From contig NEUK01000064.1 of assembly GCA_002290555.1 (NCBI GenBank), forward strand, positions 1 to 52,808: DNA of 52,808 nucleotides, in the 5' to 3' direction. The notes beneath the pieces were generated by a model. That model was not told where the DNA came from. It did no database searches and was given only the letters and a program-made list of their open reading frames with translations. Positions 27,013 through 34,538 of the stretch are shown one piece after another. Numbering within the stretch: the stretch's first letter is position 1; every line of letters begins with the position of its first letter. The DNA comes from Spartobacteria bacterium AMD-G4. Lineage in GTDB: Bacteria; Verrucomicrobiota; Verrucomicrobiia; Chthoniobacterales; Terrimicrobiaceae. A program made the position numbers and the translations under genes.

Positions 27013-28532
27013 CGGTTGGTTTTAATGAATTTCTCGAGGTGGACATCGAACCCCCCGAGATCGATGCGTTGAGTGGTGTCCAGCTTGAGTCGCGCATCAG
27101 ACGGGCGCGATGAAAGGGGATTCGCAAAAACAAGCACACCTCCGGGTTGCAGGACCCTCGCGGCGATATCAAAGAGGTCGTGGATGAGGCCCTCGAGATC
27201 GGGGATTGGAACCCGGCGGCCCATCGGAGGATTGCTGATGATCTGGCTTATGGAACTCGGCGCAAGATTCGTATTTCGAAAATCGCCGTGGAAAAATTCT
27301 GAAGCCATGCGGAGTCCCGAAGCCGCCAGGTTGCACTCTGCCACATTGATCGCCGCCGCGCTGCGGTCGGACCCAAGAAGTTTTCTCACTCCGCCCAGAA
27401 ACCCGCGTTCGATCAACTCCAAACCCGAACCGCAAAAAGGATCCCATACGACATCATGGCCTGAGTTACCTGCCAGACGCGCCATACAGGCGGCGAGGGG
27501 CGGATGTGAGGCCGCTGGGACATCAAGCCTGCGGTAGGCAAAACGGGGATCTGGCGAAAAGCGAGGGCGGAGTTCCACGGTAAAACGGCCTCGGTGCGGA
27601 TGAATCTCGACCGCCCAAGGAGCGCTCCGGGCATCGTTGAGAAGATCTGGGCACAAGGCATAGGCGCGGTTGGCGATATCCCGCACGAGGCCGCGCTGGT
27701 GGCCGAGGGATGGGAATTCCAGGCGGTAGCGAATCGCCCCCTTGGTGAGTTTTTGAAGAAGGGCGCGCGCTGGCGGTGCCGTAATAAGCGAGGCGATTTC
27801 AGCGGAATCCGGCTTCGGGATCGCTCCCAAAACAAAGCCAAGCGTTCCAAAACAACGGAGGGTTAGCAGATCCGAGAGCCTGAATGGGCCGAGCGGCGCG
27901 ATCTCGACTAAACCAGGTTGAGAACTCCCAACCCTGAAGAGTCTTCTCGCTGGCATTGTGGACTCCAGTTCCTTGCGAACAAATCCCTCAAGTCCTCGGC
28001 GCCCGCGCAGGTGAATCCGAAGTCCTGAAAAGACATCCACCACCTGATCCACGCGTATTTCCGAGGGGGACTCCTCCCTGGCCACGCTGGCTTTGACTTT
28101 CAGGGCGGTCTGGCCGGGAAGTTCGTCTGCGATTTCCAGTGTGGCCTTGCCTCCGATTTTATCGAGCGCACGGGCCAGAAACTTCTTCTCCCTCTCCGGT
28201 GGATTGGCTTTTCGGAGGAGGTTAATCAGTGCTTCCTCGTCTGCGGATTCCGCACCGATCTTCGGCAGGGCGGCCATGGCATAGCGGCGGATTTTTTCAT
28301 CCGGGTCCTGCAAAAGTGAGCGAAGCCAAGCGGCGACCTCGTCTTTCTGCGAACGCCGACCGCTCTCCGAGAAGACAACACCCACAGCCCGCACCAGTCC
28401 TGCATTTCTGGCTTCGGAAGGCGGAGTTGCCCCGTTGAATGCAGGCACATGCTCCACCCATAGCTGCTCCCATGAAAAGCAGCGGAGTTGCTTGTAGGAA
28501 TCCTTTGCGGCGTTTGGTCTGGCTGTCTTCAT
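27009..28532 (-). CDS. RNA/DNA methyltransferase of the RlmL/Trm14 (THUMP-type) class with N-terminal HEAT-like repeats
   Basis: 507 residues from the ATG at 28532, which overlaps the upstream stop as ATGA. The N-terminal ~150 residues look like HEAT repeats (VAAWLRSLLQDPDEKIRRYAMAALPKIG). A middle region (about 175-345) resembles the THUMP-bearing part of RlmL/Trm14 enzymes. The C-terminal Rossmann methyltransferase domain has motif I DPFCGSGLELIERG and motif IV NPPMGRR, the N-P-P signature of N-methyltransferases acting on guanine or adenine. It probably uses S-adenosylmethionine to methylate RNA. The target is unknown. Fusion of HEAT repeats to this class is unusual. Confidence 0.75.
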   Translation of the reverse strand: MKTARPNAAKDSYKQLRCFSWEQLWVEHVPAFNGATPPSEARNAGLVRAVGVVFSESGRRSQKDEVAAWLRSLLQDPDEKIRRYAMAALPKIGAESADEEALINLLRKANPPEREKKFLARALDKIGGKATLEIADELPGQTALKVKASVAREESPSEIRVDQVVDVFSGLRIHLRGRRGLEGFVRKELESTMPARRLFRVGSSQPGLVEIAPLGPFRLSDLLTLRCFGTLGFVLGAIPKPDSAEIASLITAPPARALLQKLTKGAIRYRLEFPSLGHQRGLVRDIANRAYALCPDLLNDARSAPWAVEIHPHRGRFTVELRPRFSPDPRFAYRRLDVPAASHPPLAACMARLAGNSGHDVVWDPFCGSGLELIERGFLGGVRKLLGSDRSAAAINVAECNLAASGLRMASEFFHGDFRNTNLAPSSISQIISNPPMGRRVPIPDLEGLIHDLFDIAARVLQPGGVLVFANPLSSRPSDARLKLDTTQRIDLGGFDVHLEKFIKTNR

Positions 28533-30940
28533 GGAGTTCGGTCGTCGGATTTCTTCGTTCCACCAAAAGCTGGAATGCTCGGAATGATTTTCGGTAACCA
28601 TCCTGGATCTGAAAAAGTGCCGTTCGAGTGGTATTCCAAAAGTTTGCTCACTGGAAAGAAGAGGATTCCAGGCACACCTTGAGCATTCAGCCGCATATCC
28701 ATATCGAGTTGGCCCGTGAGAAAGTAAATGTCGCCATCTCCAAACATCGAAAAGCCACTGCCCACGATCTCGATGTTTTTGGTGGTGACCTTCTTGTTCG
28801 CAACTGAGAAATCCGCCGTGGCGAGTCGAGCGGTATTGTAAGCCACCCCGGGCAGAATCGCTCCTATGATGCTCGAGAACGGGCCGAGTGTGGGAATCGC
28901 AAACACATTGCCGTCTTCGATGCGGATGCTGCCCTTTCCCGTCATTTGCTCTTCTTGCCCCATTTTTGTTTTGAAATTGTATTTTCCACTGACCACGCCC
29001 TTCGAGTCGTCGTAGTCGAAATACAACTTTGTGAGCTTGGAAAAATTCACACGCTCCAATTTCACATCAGCCGTTAGAAACGGAGCCTTGGGGTCTATGG
29101 AAACATCGGCGTTGAGTGTCACCTCTCCACCCATGATCGGCGCGCGCGTGACGCGGGCCTCCACTTTATTTCCGATCACAAGAACCTTGGCCGAGGTTTT
29201 CCCGAAGGAAAGTGTCTTGCCGAGCAAATCATAGTCCATGCCCGCAGGTGACTCGACCTGTATGGACAAATTGTTCTTCGTCGCCAGTCGCATGTGGACT
29301 TTGCCTTGCACCGCGACATTCGGATTCGAACGAAACCGATAGGGGCTGATTGTCTTGGCGATCTTCGGATCGATCCACATGAGCACTTCGTAGGGAATGA
29401 GTGTGGAGCGGATGTTTTCCAAACGCACTTCCTGACGCCCGACATCGTAGGCAAATGCCCCCGTGCCCTTGCCCGGACCCGTAATAATGACGATGTCTTT
29501 ATAGTTCACGCAACTGTCACCGATCTCAAGATTCGCGCTGCCGGAGTCGATCCATGCTCCGCGCATGGCGGTGCGGCCGAGTTTGAGGTGGCCCGTTCCC
29601 TTGATGGCTGCAAAATCCATTTTCGGTGCGCGCAGCGAGAGGGTGATCTCCGGCAGGTCGGCAATTTCCATCTTGTCCAAAAACTCGCGCGTAGGTCCGT
29701 CGACCAAAGGGCTCAGGTCCGTCGGGGGAATCGTCGTGTGGGCCTGCAGACGATAGTCGTGGGGTGCAATCCACAGGTTACCGCTGAAGACACCTCTCTT
29801 GGCCTGGAAGGAAATGTCCCTCACATGAAGGCGTTGATCCGCCCATGCAAAGCCACAGCCAACCTCGCGGAGTTCGACTCCCTTGTAGGCGACGCTCGGC
29901 GCCAGAAAATCCCCGATCACGCGCAATCCTGCGTGGGCTTGTGTGAAATCCGCCGTGGCTTCGGCTTCAAACTGGGGAGCCGAACGAAAATGCACTTCGT
30001 TTTTATCTTGGTTCGAATCCGTAAGGGATCTCAGGATTGGCCCTGGGTTCAGGTTCGCGCGCATGGACAGCCTGGCTTTGCCTGAGCTTGGCTCCCATTC
30101 TCCTGAGGCTTGGAGGTTGCCGGTTGAGTCACTGGTTTTGATCACCGGAACGCGAAGCCTGGCATCCGTGTATTCGCCTTGGATTTGAAGATCGGATAAC
30201 GAAATCCCCCTCCAGGCAATCTGCGCGCAGGTCACCGAAAGATCGGGGATTTCCAACGACTCGGGGTGTGCGGCGTCGATTTTAAAACTGCCTTGAATGA
30301 GCGGCTCCCCTTTTGAAAAGGATATCTCGGAAAGGTGAGATAGGATTTTTTCAAACAGTGGCTTTTTTGCCGTTGATCCCTGCTTTTTGTCAGGCTCGGG
30401 CAACTGAAATGCGAAGGGGTTTTGAACCTCTCCGGTGAATCGCACGCGTATGCCTTCCACTGCCGCTTCAAAGGTGCTTACGCGCAGACTGTCTCCGAGA
30501 AGGACTATTTCAGCATTGATGTCCTTGATGGAGGCGCGAGGTCCATCTGGTGACTCCGAGACCGGTATCGATGCATCGGCCATCCTGAGTGACAGGCTAT
30601 TCACAATCACACGCTGCAGCATGAGTTCGCCGAGATTGAGCGATACGGCAACTTGGTTGATGGAGGTGAGCACCCTGGAGGCATTGCCGCGTTCCCGCAC
30701 CTGAACACCCTTTGCCACCAATCCCATGAAGGGATTGATCGAGAGCTGTTCCATGCTGACTTCGAGCGTGGGACTGCTCAGCGCCTTGCTGAGGGCTTCT
30801 TTGGCTCCGAAGCCTATCCCGCGGATGCTCTGGTAGTAGGTAGCCGCCGGTAGGCCGATGAAGATCAGCAAAAGCACAAGTCGCACCACGAACTTGAAAA
30901 GGAAATATACAATCGGATGAACCTTCATCTCAGAATTCAC
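28529..30940 (-). CDS. AsmA/DUF3971-like envelope protein
   Basis: 803 residues with one N-terminal membrane anchor (FVVRLVLLLIFIGLPAATY) and a long beta-rich periplasmic part typical of AsmA/YhdP/TamB-type proteins: repeated strands such as VSLNLGELMLQRVIVNSLSL, VRFTGEVQNP and LQASGEWEPSSGKARLSM. The C-terminal AsmA_2-like end is SMFGDGDIYFLTGQLDMDMR. Such proteins form hydrophobic grooves that carry phospholipid between membranes. It sits between priA and the methyltransferase with ATGA overlaps on both sides. The family call is from fold-like pattern; the specific subfamily is not certain. Confidence 0.72.
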   Translation of the reverse strand: MNSEMKVHPIVYFLFKFVVRLVLLLIFIGLPAATYYQSIRGIGFGAKEALSKALSSPTLEVSMEQLSINPFMGLVAKGVQVRERGNASRVLTSINQVAVSLNLGELMLQRVIVNSLSLRMADASIPVSESPDGPRASIKDINAEIVLLGDSLRVSTFEAAVEGIRVRFTGEVQNPFAFQLPEPDKKQGSTAKKPLFEKILSHLSEISFSKGEPLIQGSFKIDAAHPESLEIPDLSVTCAQIAWRGISLSDLQIQGEYTDARLRVPVIKTSDSTGNLQASGEWEPSSGKARLSMRANLNPGPILRSLTDSNQDKNEVHFRSAPQFEAEATADFTQAHAGLRVIGDFLAPSVAYKGVELREVGCGFAWADQRLHVRDISFQAKRGVFSGNLWIAPHDYRLQAHTTIPPTDLSPLVDGPTREFLDKMEIADLPEITLSLRAPKMDFAAIKGTGHLKLGRTAMRGAWIDSGSANLEIGDSCVNYKDIVIITGPGKGTGAFAYDVGRQEVRLENIRSTLIPYEVLMWIDPKIAKTISPYRFRSNPNVAVQGKVHMRLATKNNLSIQVESPAGMDYDLLGKTLSFGKTSAKVLVIGNKVEARVTRAPIMGGEVTLNADVSIDPKAPFLTADVKLERVNFSKLTKLYFDYDDSKGVVSGKYNFKTKMGQEEQMTGKGSIRIEDGNVFAIPTLGPFSSIIGAILPGVAYNTARLATADFSVANKKVTTKNIEIVGSGFSMFGDGDIYFLTGQLDMDMRLNAQGVPGILFFPVSKLLEYHSNGTFSDPGWLPKIIPSIPAFGGTKKSDDRTP

Positions 30941-33141
30941 ATAAGCTGCAATGGATCGATGTCCACCGCGACAAAAACATCTTCCGGCATCGGCAGCGCG
31001 TCCAGCGTGCTTCTCGCAAGGCGTGAGAGTCTCAGCGACGAGGGACCCCGCAGGGAGACTTGAAAACGGTAATAGGTCTTCGCCTTTTCCAAGGGGGCCG
31101 GCACGCCTTCGCCGACCACGATGCCAGCGGGGGCGGCGGCTTTGAGCTTGCGCGAGAGCGTTTGGGCGGAAAACTCGACACGCTCGCGCACGGCTCCGCG
31201 CAGCGTGATCATCGCCATGCGGCCGAATGGCGGGTAGTCGAAGCGTTTTCGGAATTCCATTTCCTGTTCCATAAACCCTTCGAAATCATGATGCCGTGCA
31301 AACTGGATCGATGGGCTGAAGGGAGTGAAAGTTTGCACAAATACCTCGCCTTCCATTTCTCCCCGGCCGGCGCGGCCCGCAACCTGCGTGAGGAGCTGGA
31401 ATGTTCGCTCGCCCGCGCGGAAATCCGGGATGTGCAGGCCGAGGTCGGCATTGACGATTCCCACGAGCGTGACATTTGGAAAATGGAGTCCCTTGGCGAT
31501 CATTTGCGTTCCGAGGAGGATGTCTATGCGGCCTTCCTTGAAAGCTCCGAGCGTCTCGCGGTAGGCCTCCTTGCGGGTCATGGAGTCGGCATCCATACGG
31601 GCGATGCGGGCCTTCGGGAAGATGCGCTTCAGGGCTTCTTCGACCTTTTGGGTGCCGGTTCCCGAGTATCGGATTTTCGGATCCGAGCATTTCGGGCAAA
31701 CCTTCGGCGCCCGGCTACTGTGGCCGCAAATGTGACACATCAACCGCTCTGCGGCACGGTGGTAGGTGAGTGAGACACTACAATCCGGGCATTGGCACAC
31801 ATGGCCGCAGGCCTCGCAGATCATGGAGGTCGAAAACCCCCGACGATTTAAAAAAAGAATCGTCTGCTCGCCCTTGGCCATCCGCCCTTCCACAGCCTCA
31901 CGCAGCGCCCGGGAGAGAATGCCACCCTCTGGATCATTCCTCGTGGGCCTCCGCAGGTCCGTGATCCGCACGACCGGCATGCTTTTGTCATCCACCCGCT
32001 GGTCGAGGCGCACGAGCTGGTATTTTCCCGACTGGGCGTTGTGCCAGCTTTCGAGGGATGGCGTTGCGCTTCCCAACAAGACGGCGGCGCCTTCCTGTTT
32101 GCCCCGGAGCACGGCCATGTCGCGGGCATTGTAGCGCGGGGCCTCATCCTGTTTGTAGGAATTCTCATGTTCTTCATCCACGATGATGATCCCCGGGTTC
32201 TCGATCGGCGCAAAAATCGAGCTCCGGGCACCAATCACGATTCTCGCCGTGCCATTGTGGATTTTATGCCATTCGTCGTGGCGTTCCCCTTCTGAAAGAT
32301 GGCTGTGCAGCACGGCGATTTGGTCCTGCATCTCGGCAAAGCGGGACTTGAAGCGCTCTACGGTCTGGGGTGTGAGGGCGATCTCTGGGACAAGCACCAG
32401 AGCGGTTCGGCCGGTATCCACCGCATGGCGTATGGCGCGCAGATAGATTTCCGTTTTTCCGGAACCTGTCACGCCGAAGAGGAGAATTGGCTTCTCGGGT
32501 TTGGCCATGGTTTCGACCACAACCTTCATCGCCACCTCCTGCTCGGCATTCAAGGTCAACTCGGCACCCGCCACAAAGCGTTCGGAGTAGGGATTTCTGG
32601 AAATGACCGAGGCCTCGATGACAACAAGGCCATTTTTTTCCAAGGTGCGGAAGACACTTTCATGCACGCCAGCCTTGGTTGCCGCCTCGGTGACAAGGAT
32701 GGGCTCCTGCGTCAGCACGCGAAGCGCATCCGCCTGACGTGGGGCACGGCGGGCGATCGCCTCAAAATCCTCCTCGGTGAAAACCCTCACGGCCCGCACC
32801 GCGTTCTGCTTCTTAGCCCCGACATTTCCATCCCGCACCGCCACTGGCAAAACGCTCCGCACGGCCGTCTCGAGCGGACAGCAGTAGTAGTCACTCATCC
32901 AACGCGCCAATTCCAATAGCGATGGACGGATCATGGGTTTTTCATCCAGCAACTCGGCAATGTCCCGCACCTTGGCGAATTCCGATTCCTCCAAAATTTC
33001 AATCACCGTCCCAGGCAAAAGCCGCGTCCTCACCGGCACCCGCACCCTCGACCCAATCCCGACCGCCGCCCGCATAGCCTCCGGAACACTGTAATCCAGC
33101 ATCCGCCCAGCGGCTTGGTCAGGTAGCACTCTTACAAACAT
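30937..33141 (-). CDS. priA: Primosomal protein N' (replication restart helicase PriA)
   Basis: 734 residues. The 3'-DNA-binding domain starts MFVRVLPDQAAGRMLDYSVP. Helicase motif I is GVTGSGKTEIYLRAI (near residue 228), motif II is DEEHENSYKQ, and the zinc-binding insert has eight cysteines in CEACGHVCQCPDC and CHICGHSSRAPKVCPKC. Later motifs GTQMIAKGLHFPNVTLVG and QVAGRAGRGEMEG are intact. It restarts stalled replication forks by loading the primosome. It follows the truncated ThrRS gene by 73 bp and precedes the AsmA-like gene with ATGA overlap. Confidence 0.97.
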   Translation of the reverse strand: MFVRVLPDQAAGRMLDYSVPEAMRAAVGIGSRVRVPVRTRLLPGTVIEILEESEFAKVRDIAELLDEKPMIRPSLLELARWMSDYYCCPLETAVRSVLPVAVRDGNVGAKKQNAVRAVRVFTEEDFEAIARRAPRQADALRVLTQEPILVTEAATKAGVHESVFRTLEKNGLVVIEASVISRNPYSERFVAGAELTLNAEQEVAMKVVVETMAKPEKPILLFGVTGSGKTEIYLRAIRHAVDTGRTALVLVPEIALTPQTVERFKSRFAEMQDQIAVLHSHLSEGERHDEWHKIHNGTARIVIGARSSIFAPIENPGIIIVDEEHENSYKQDEAPRYNARDMAVLRGKQEGAAVLLGSATPSLESWHNAQSGKYQLVRLDQRVDDKSMPVVRITDLRRPTRNDPEGGILSRALREAVEGRMAKGEQTILFLNRRGFSTSMICEACGHVCQCPDCSVSLTYHRAAERLMCHICGHSSRAPKVCPKCSDPKIRYSGTGTQKVEEALKRIFPKARIARMDADSMTRKEAYRETLGAFKEGRIDILLGTQMIAKGLHFPNVTLVGIVNADLGLHIPDFRAGERTFQLLTQVAGRAGRGEMEGEVFVQTFTPFSPSIQFARHHDFEGFMEQEMEFRKRFDYPPFGRMAMITLRGAVRERVEFSAQTLSRKLKAAAPAGIVVGEGVPAPLEKAKTYYRFQVSLRGPSSLRLSRLARSTLDALPMPEDVFVAVDIDPLQLM

Positions 33142-33176
33142 CCCCCAAATATCCCCGCCATCCGGTCCTGCGGCAA

Positions 33177-33194
33177 GCTCTGCGCCAGCGGAGC
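33177..33194. other. Short hairpin in the gap between the ThrRS-like gene and priA
   Basis: GCTCTGCGCCAGCGGAGC can fold into a stem of seven pairs (one T-G) with a four-base loop in the 73-bp gap. There is no T-run after it, so it is not a good intrinsic terminator. Listed because it lies at the point where the missing ThrRS sequence would have to be. Confidence 0.2.
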
Positions 33195-33214
33195 AGCTTC
33201 CGAATGTGAATTCC

Positions 33215-34102
33215 TCAGGCTTCTGGAGTCAGGATGCGCTCCAACTCGGCCATGCGGCTTTGGATTTTTGCGCGTTCCTCGCGGTGTTCGTCCATTTCCA
33301 TAGGGGGAAACATGCTTTCGGCGTAGTAGGGGAGGTGGCCAGAGGTTTTATACATTTTCTCCTTGGCGAGGTGGGGGCTGCGGACGCGCACATACCCGGC
33401 GGCGAATTCGGCTTCTTTCGCGAGTTTTTCCAGTTCCTCGACCAGCACGGTGCCCTTCGGTAGCCAGAGAGGCATGCCTGGTCCGACGTATTCGGAGTCG
33501 ATCGCGTAGAGTCCCATCTCGGCGCCGATCTTGCGGTGGTCGCGCTTTTTGGCTTCCTCGAGCATGGTGAAATACTCCTCCATGGCGGTCTTGTTTTTAA
33601 ATGCTGTGCCGTAGATGCGCTGGAGTTGGGGATTCCGCTCGTCGCCTTTGTAGTAGGCGCTGGCGACATGCGTGAGCTTGAACGCGCCGATATTGCCGGT
33701 GCGCATGACATGCGGTCCTGCGCAGAGGTCGGTGAACTCGCCGTTGCGATAGAGGGTGATCGTTTCGTCTTCGGGGATGTTTTGAACGATATCGAGTTTG
33801 AATTTGGATGCCACGCCGCGCGGGGCGAGGGCTGCGAGTTCGCCACGCTCGGCCATGGCGAGGGCGTCTGGGCGGGAAATCTCGACGCGTTCGAAGACAT
33901 GGTTGGCCTTGATCTCGCGTTTCATCTCCTCCTCGATGCGGGCGAAATCCTCTGGCGAAATGCGGTGGGGGAGTTCGAGATCGTAGTAAAATCCATTCTC
34001 AACCGGTGGACCTGCCGCAAATTGGGCCTCTGGCCAGATTTTTGAGATGGCCGTGGCAAGCACGTGGGCGGCGGAGTGGCGGATGCGTTCGAGTTCAGTC
34101 AT
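33215..34102 (-). CDS. Truncated threonyl-tRNA synthetase-like protein: editing domain plus start of catalytic core
   Basis: 295 residues; full ThrRS is about 640. It begins directly with the N2 editing domain (RHSAAHVLATAISKIWPEA) and contains the zinc/editing residues HxxxH and DLCAGPHVMRTGNIGAFKL with SAYYKGDERNPQLQRIYGTAF. It continues into the catalytic core with KKRDHRKIGAEMGLY, GPGMPLWLPKG and class II motif 1 (RVRSPHLAKEKMYKTSGHLP), then stops about six residues after PPMEMDE with an unrelated helical tail (HREERAKIQSRMAEL...). The N-terminal TGS domain, motifs 2 and 3 and the anticodon domain are absent, so it cannot aminoacylate alone. It may hydrolyse Ser-tRNAThr in trans, or be a relic. 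The coding frame is clean and codon use looks normal. Confidence 0.85.
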   Translation of the reverse strand: MTELERIRHSAAHVLATAISKIWPEAQFAAGPPVENGFYYDLELPHRISPEDFARIEEEMKREIKANHVFERVEISRPDALAMAERGELAALAPRGVASKFKLDIVQNIPEDETITLYRNGEFTDLCAGPHVMRTGNIGAFKLTHVASAYYKGDERNPQLQRIYGTAFKNKTAMEEYFTMLEEAKKRDHRKIGAEMGLYAIDSEYVGPGMPLWLPKGTVLVEELEKLAKEAEFAAGYVRVRSPHLAKEKMYKTSGHLPYYAESMFPPMEMDEHREERAKIQSRMAELERILTPEA

Positions 34103-34128
34103 GGGACGGCGGGTTTGAAGGATTTTTT

Positions 34129-34155
34129 ACCACGGAGGACACGGAGATCACGGAG
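34129..34155 (+). repeat. Dispersed intergenic repeat, copy A (CACGGAGNN period)
   Basis: Three successive units of CACGGAG spaced every nine bases, preceded by ACC and a run of T (34123-34128). It lies between the ThrRS-like start and the Trm112-like gene. It matches copy B at 34492-34518 on the other strand with only a few mismatches. Read in frame it would give a TTEDTEITE-type peptide, a well-known source of spurious gene calls. Such units are dispersed through the genomes of several environmental phyla. Confidence 0.8.
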
Positions 34156-34387
34156 TGGAGAGAAAGGTTGGGGATGCGCCTTGGTCGAGTGGAATGCCGG
34201 CGGATGGGATGAGTTGAGGGATACCGTTTTGAACGGGGTAGGCCATGGCGGAGTCTGTGCGGATCCAAGCGGCCTCGAGCTTAGCGTGTGCTGGCATTTT
34301 CCGAAGTGCTGCCAGTTCCTCACTTGTCGCCTCGCGCAGGGCTTGGCGCGTTTGCGGGCAGATGAAAGGGGATTGGGCCTGTTGCAT
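34148..34387 (-). CDS. Trm112-like small protein
   Basis: 79 residues. It has the Trm112/UPF0434 layout: an N-terminal CPQTRQALREA (CP-x-T with a single Cys), a helical insert, then the diagnostic AYPVQNGIPQLIPSAGIPL near the C-terminus. In eukaryotes and archaea Trm112 activates SAM-dependent methyltransferases; bacterial roles are poorly known. The zinc ligands are reduced to one Cys, so metal binding is doubtful. Its stop codon (TGA at 34150-34148) and last few codons lie inside repeat copy A, so the C-terminal tail is repeat-derived. It is oriented with the ThrRS-like gene downstream. Confidence 0.65.
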   Translation of the reverse strand: MQQAQSPFICPQTRQALREATSEELAALRKMPAHAKLEAAWIRTDSAMAYPVQNGIPQLIPSAGIPLDQGASPTFLSTP

Positions 34388-34491
34388 GAAGTAGGAATTA
34401 TTAACTCAAAAAGGAAACCTTGGTTAGGGAGTGAAGAGTTTCATTTGGTCTCTCAAGTCATTTAAGATTCCAAAAATCAGATTCTATCTCC

Positions 34492-34518
34492 CTCCGTGCT
34501 CTCCGTGTCCTCTGTGGT
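34492..34518 (-). repeat. Dispersed intergenic repeat, copy B (inverted relative to copy A)
   Basis: On the plus strand it reads as CTCCGTG units every nine bases (from 34492, 34501 and 34510, the last as CTCTGTG) followed by GGTTAATTT. It is the reverse complement of copy A at 34129-34155 with a few substitutions. The two copies bracket the Trm112-like gene as inverted arms about 390 bp apart. It lies just after the moeB-type gene on the minus strand (34539). Confidence 0.8.
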
Positions 34519-34538
34519 TAATTTCTTCAGATTTCATC

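Noticed and set aside
33142-33214. Frameshifted remainder of ThrRS in the gap before priA
   Set aside because: Translation of this 73-bp gap in the three minus-strand frames shows no motif 2 (NCPxH/FRYE) residues; it is too short to hold the missing core.
34006-34212. Open frame reading a TTEDTEITE-type peptide across the repeat at 34129
   Set aside because: It is antisense to the start of the ThrRS-like gene and the peptide comes from the CACGGAGNN repeat, a known source of false genes.
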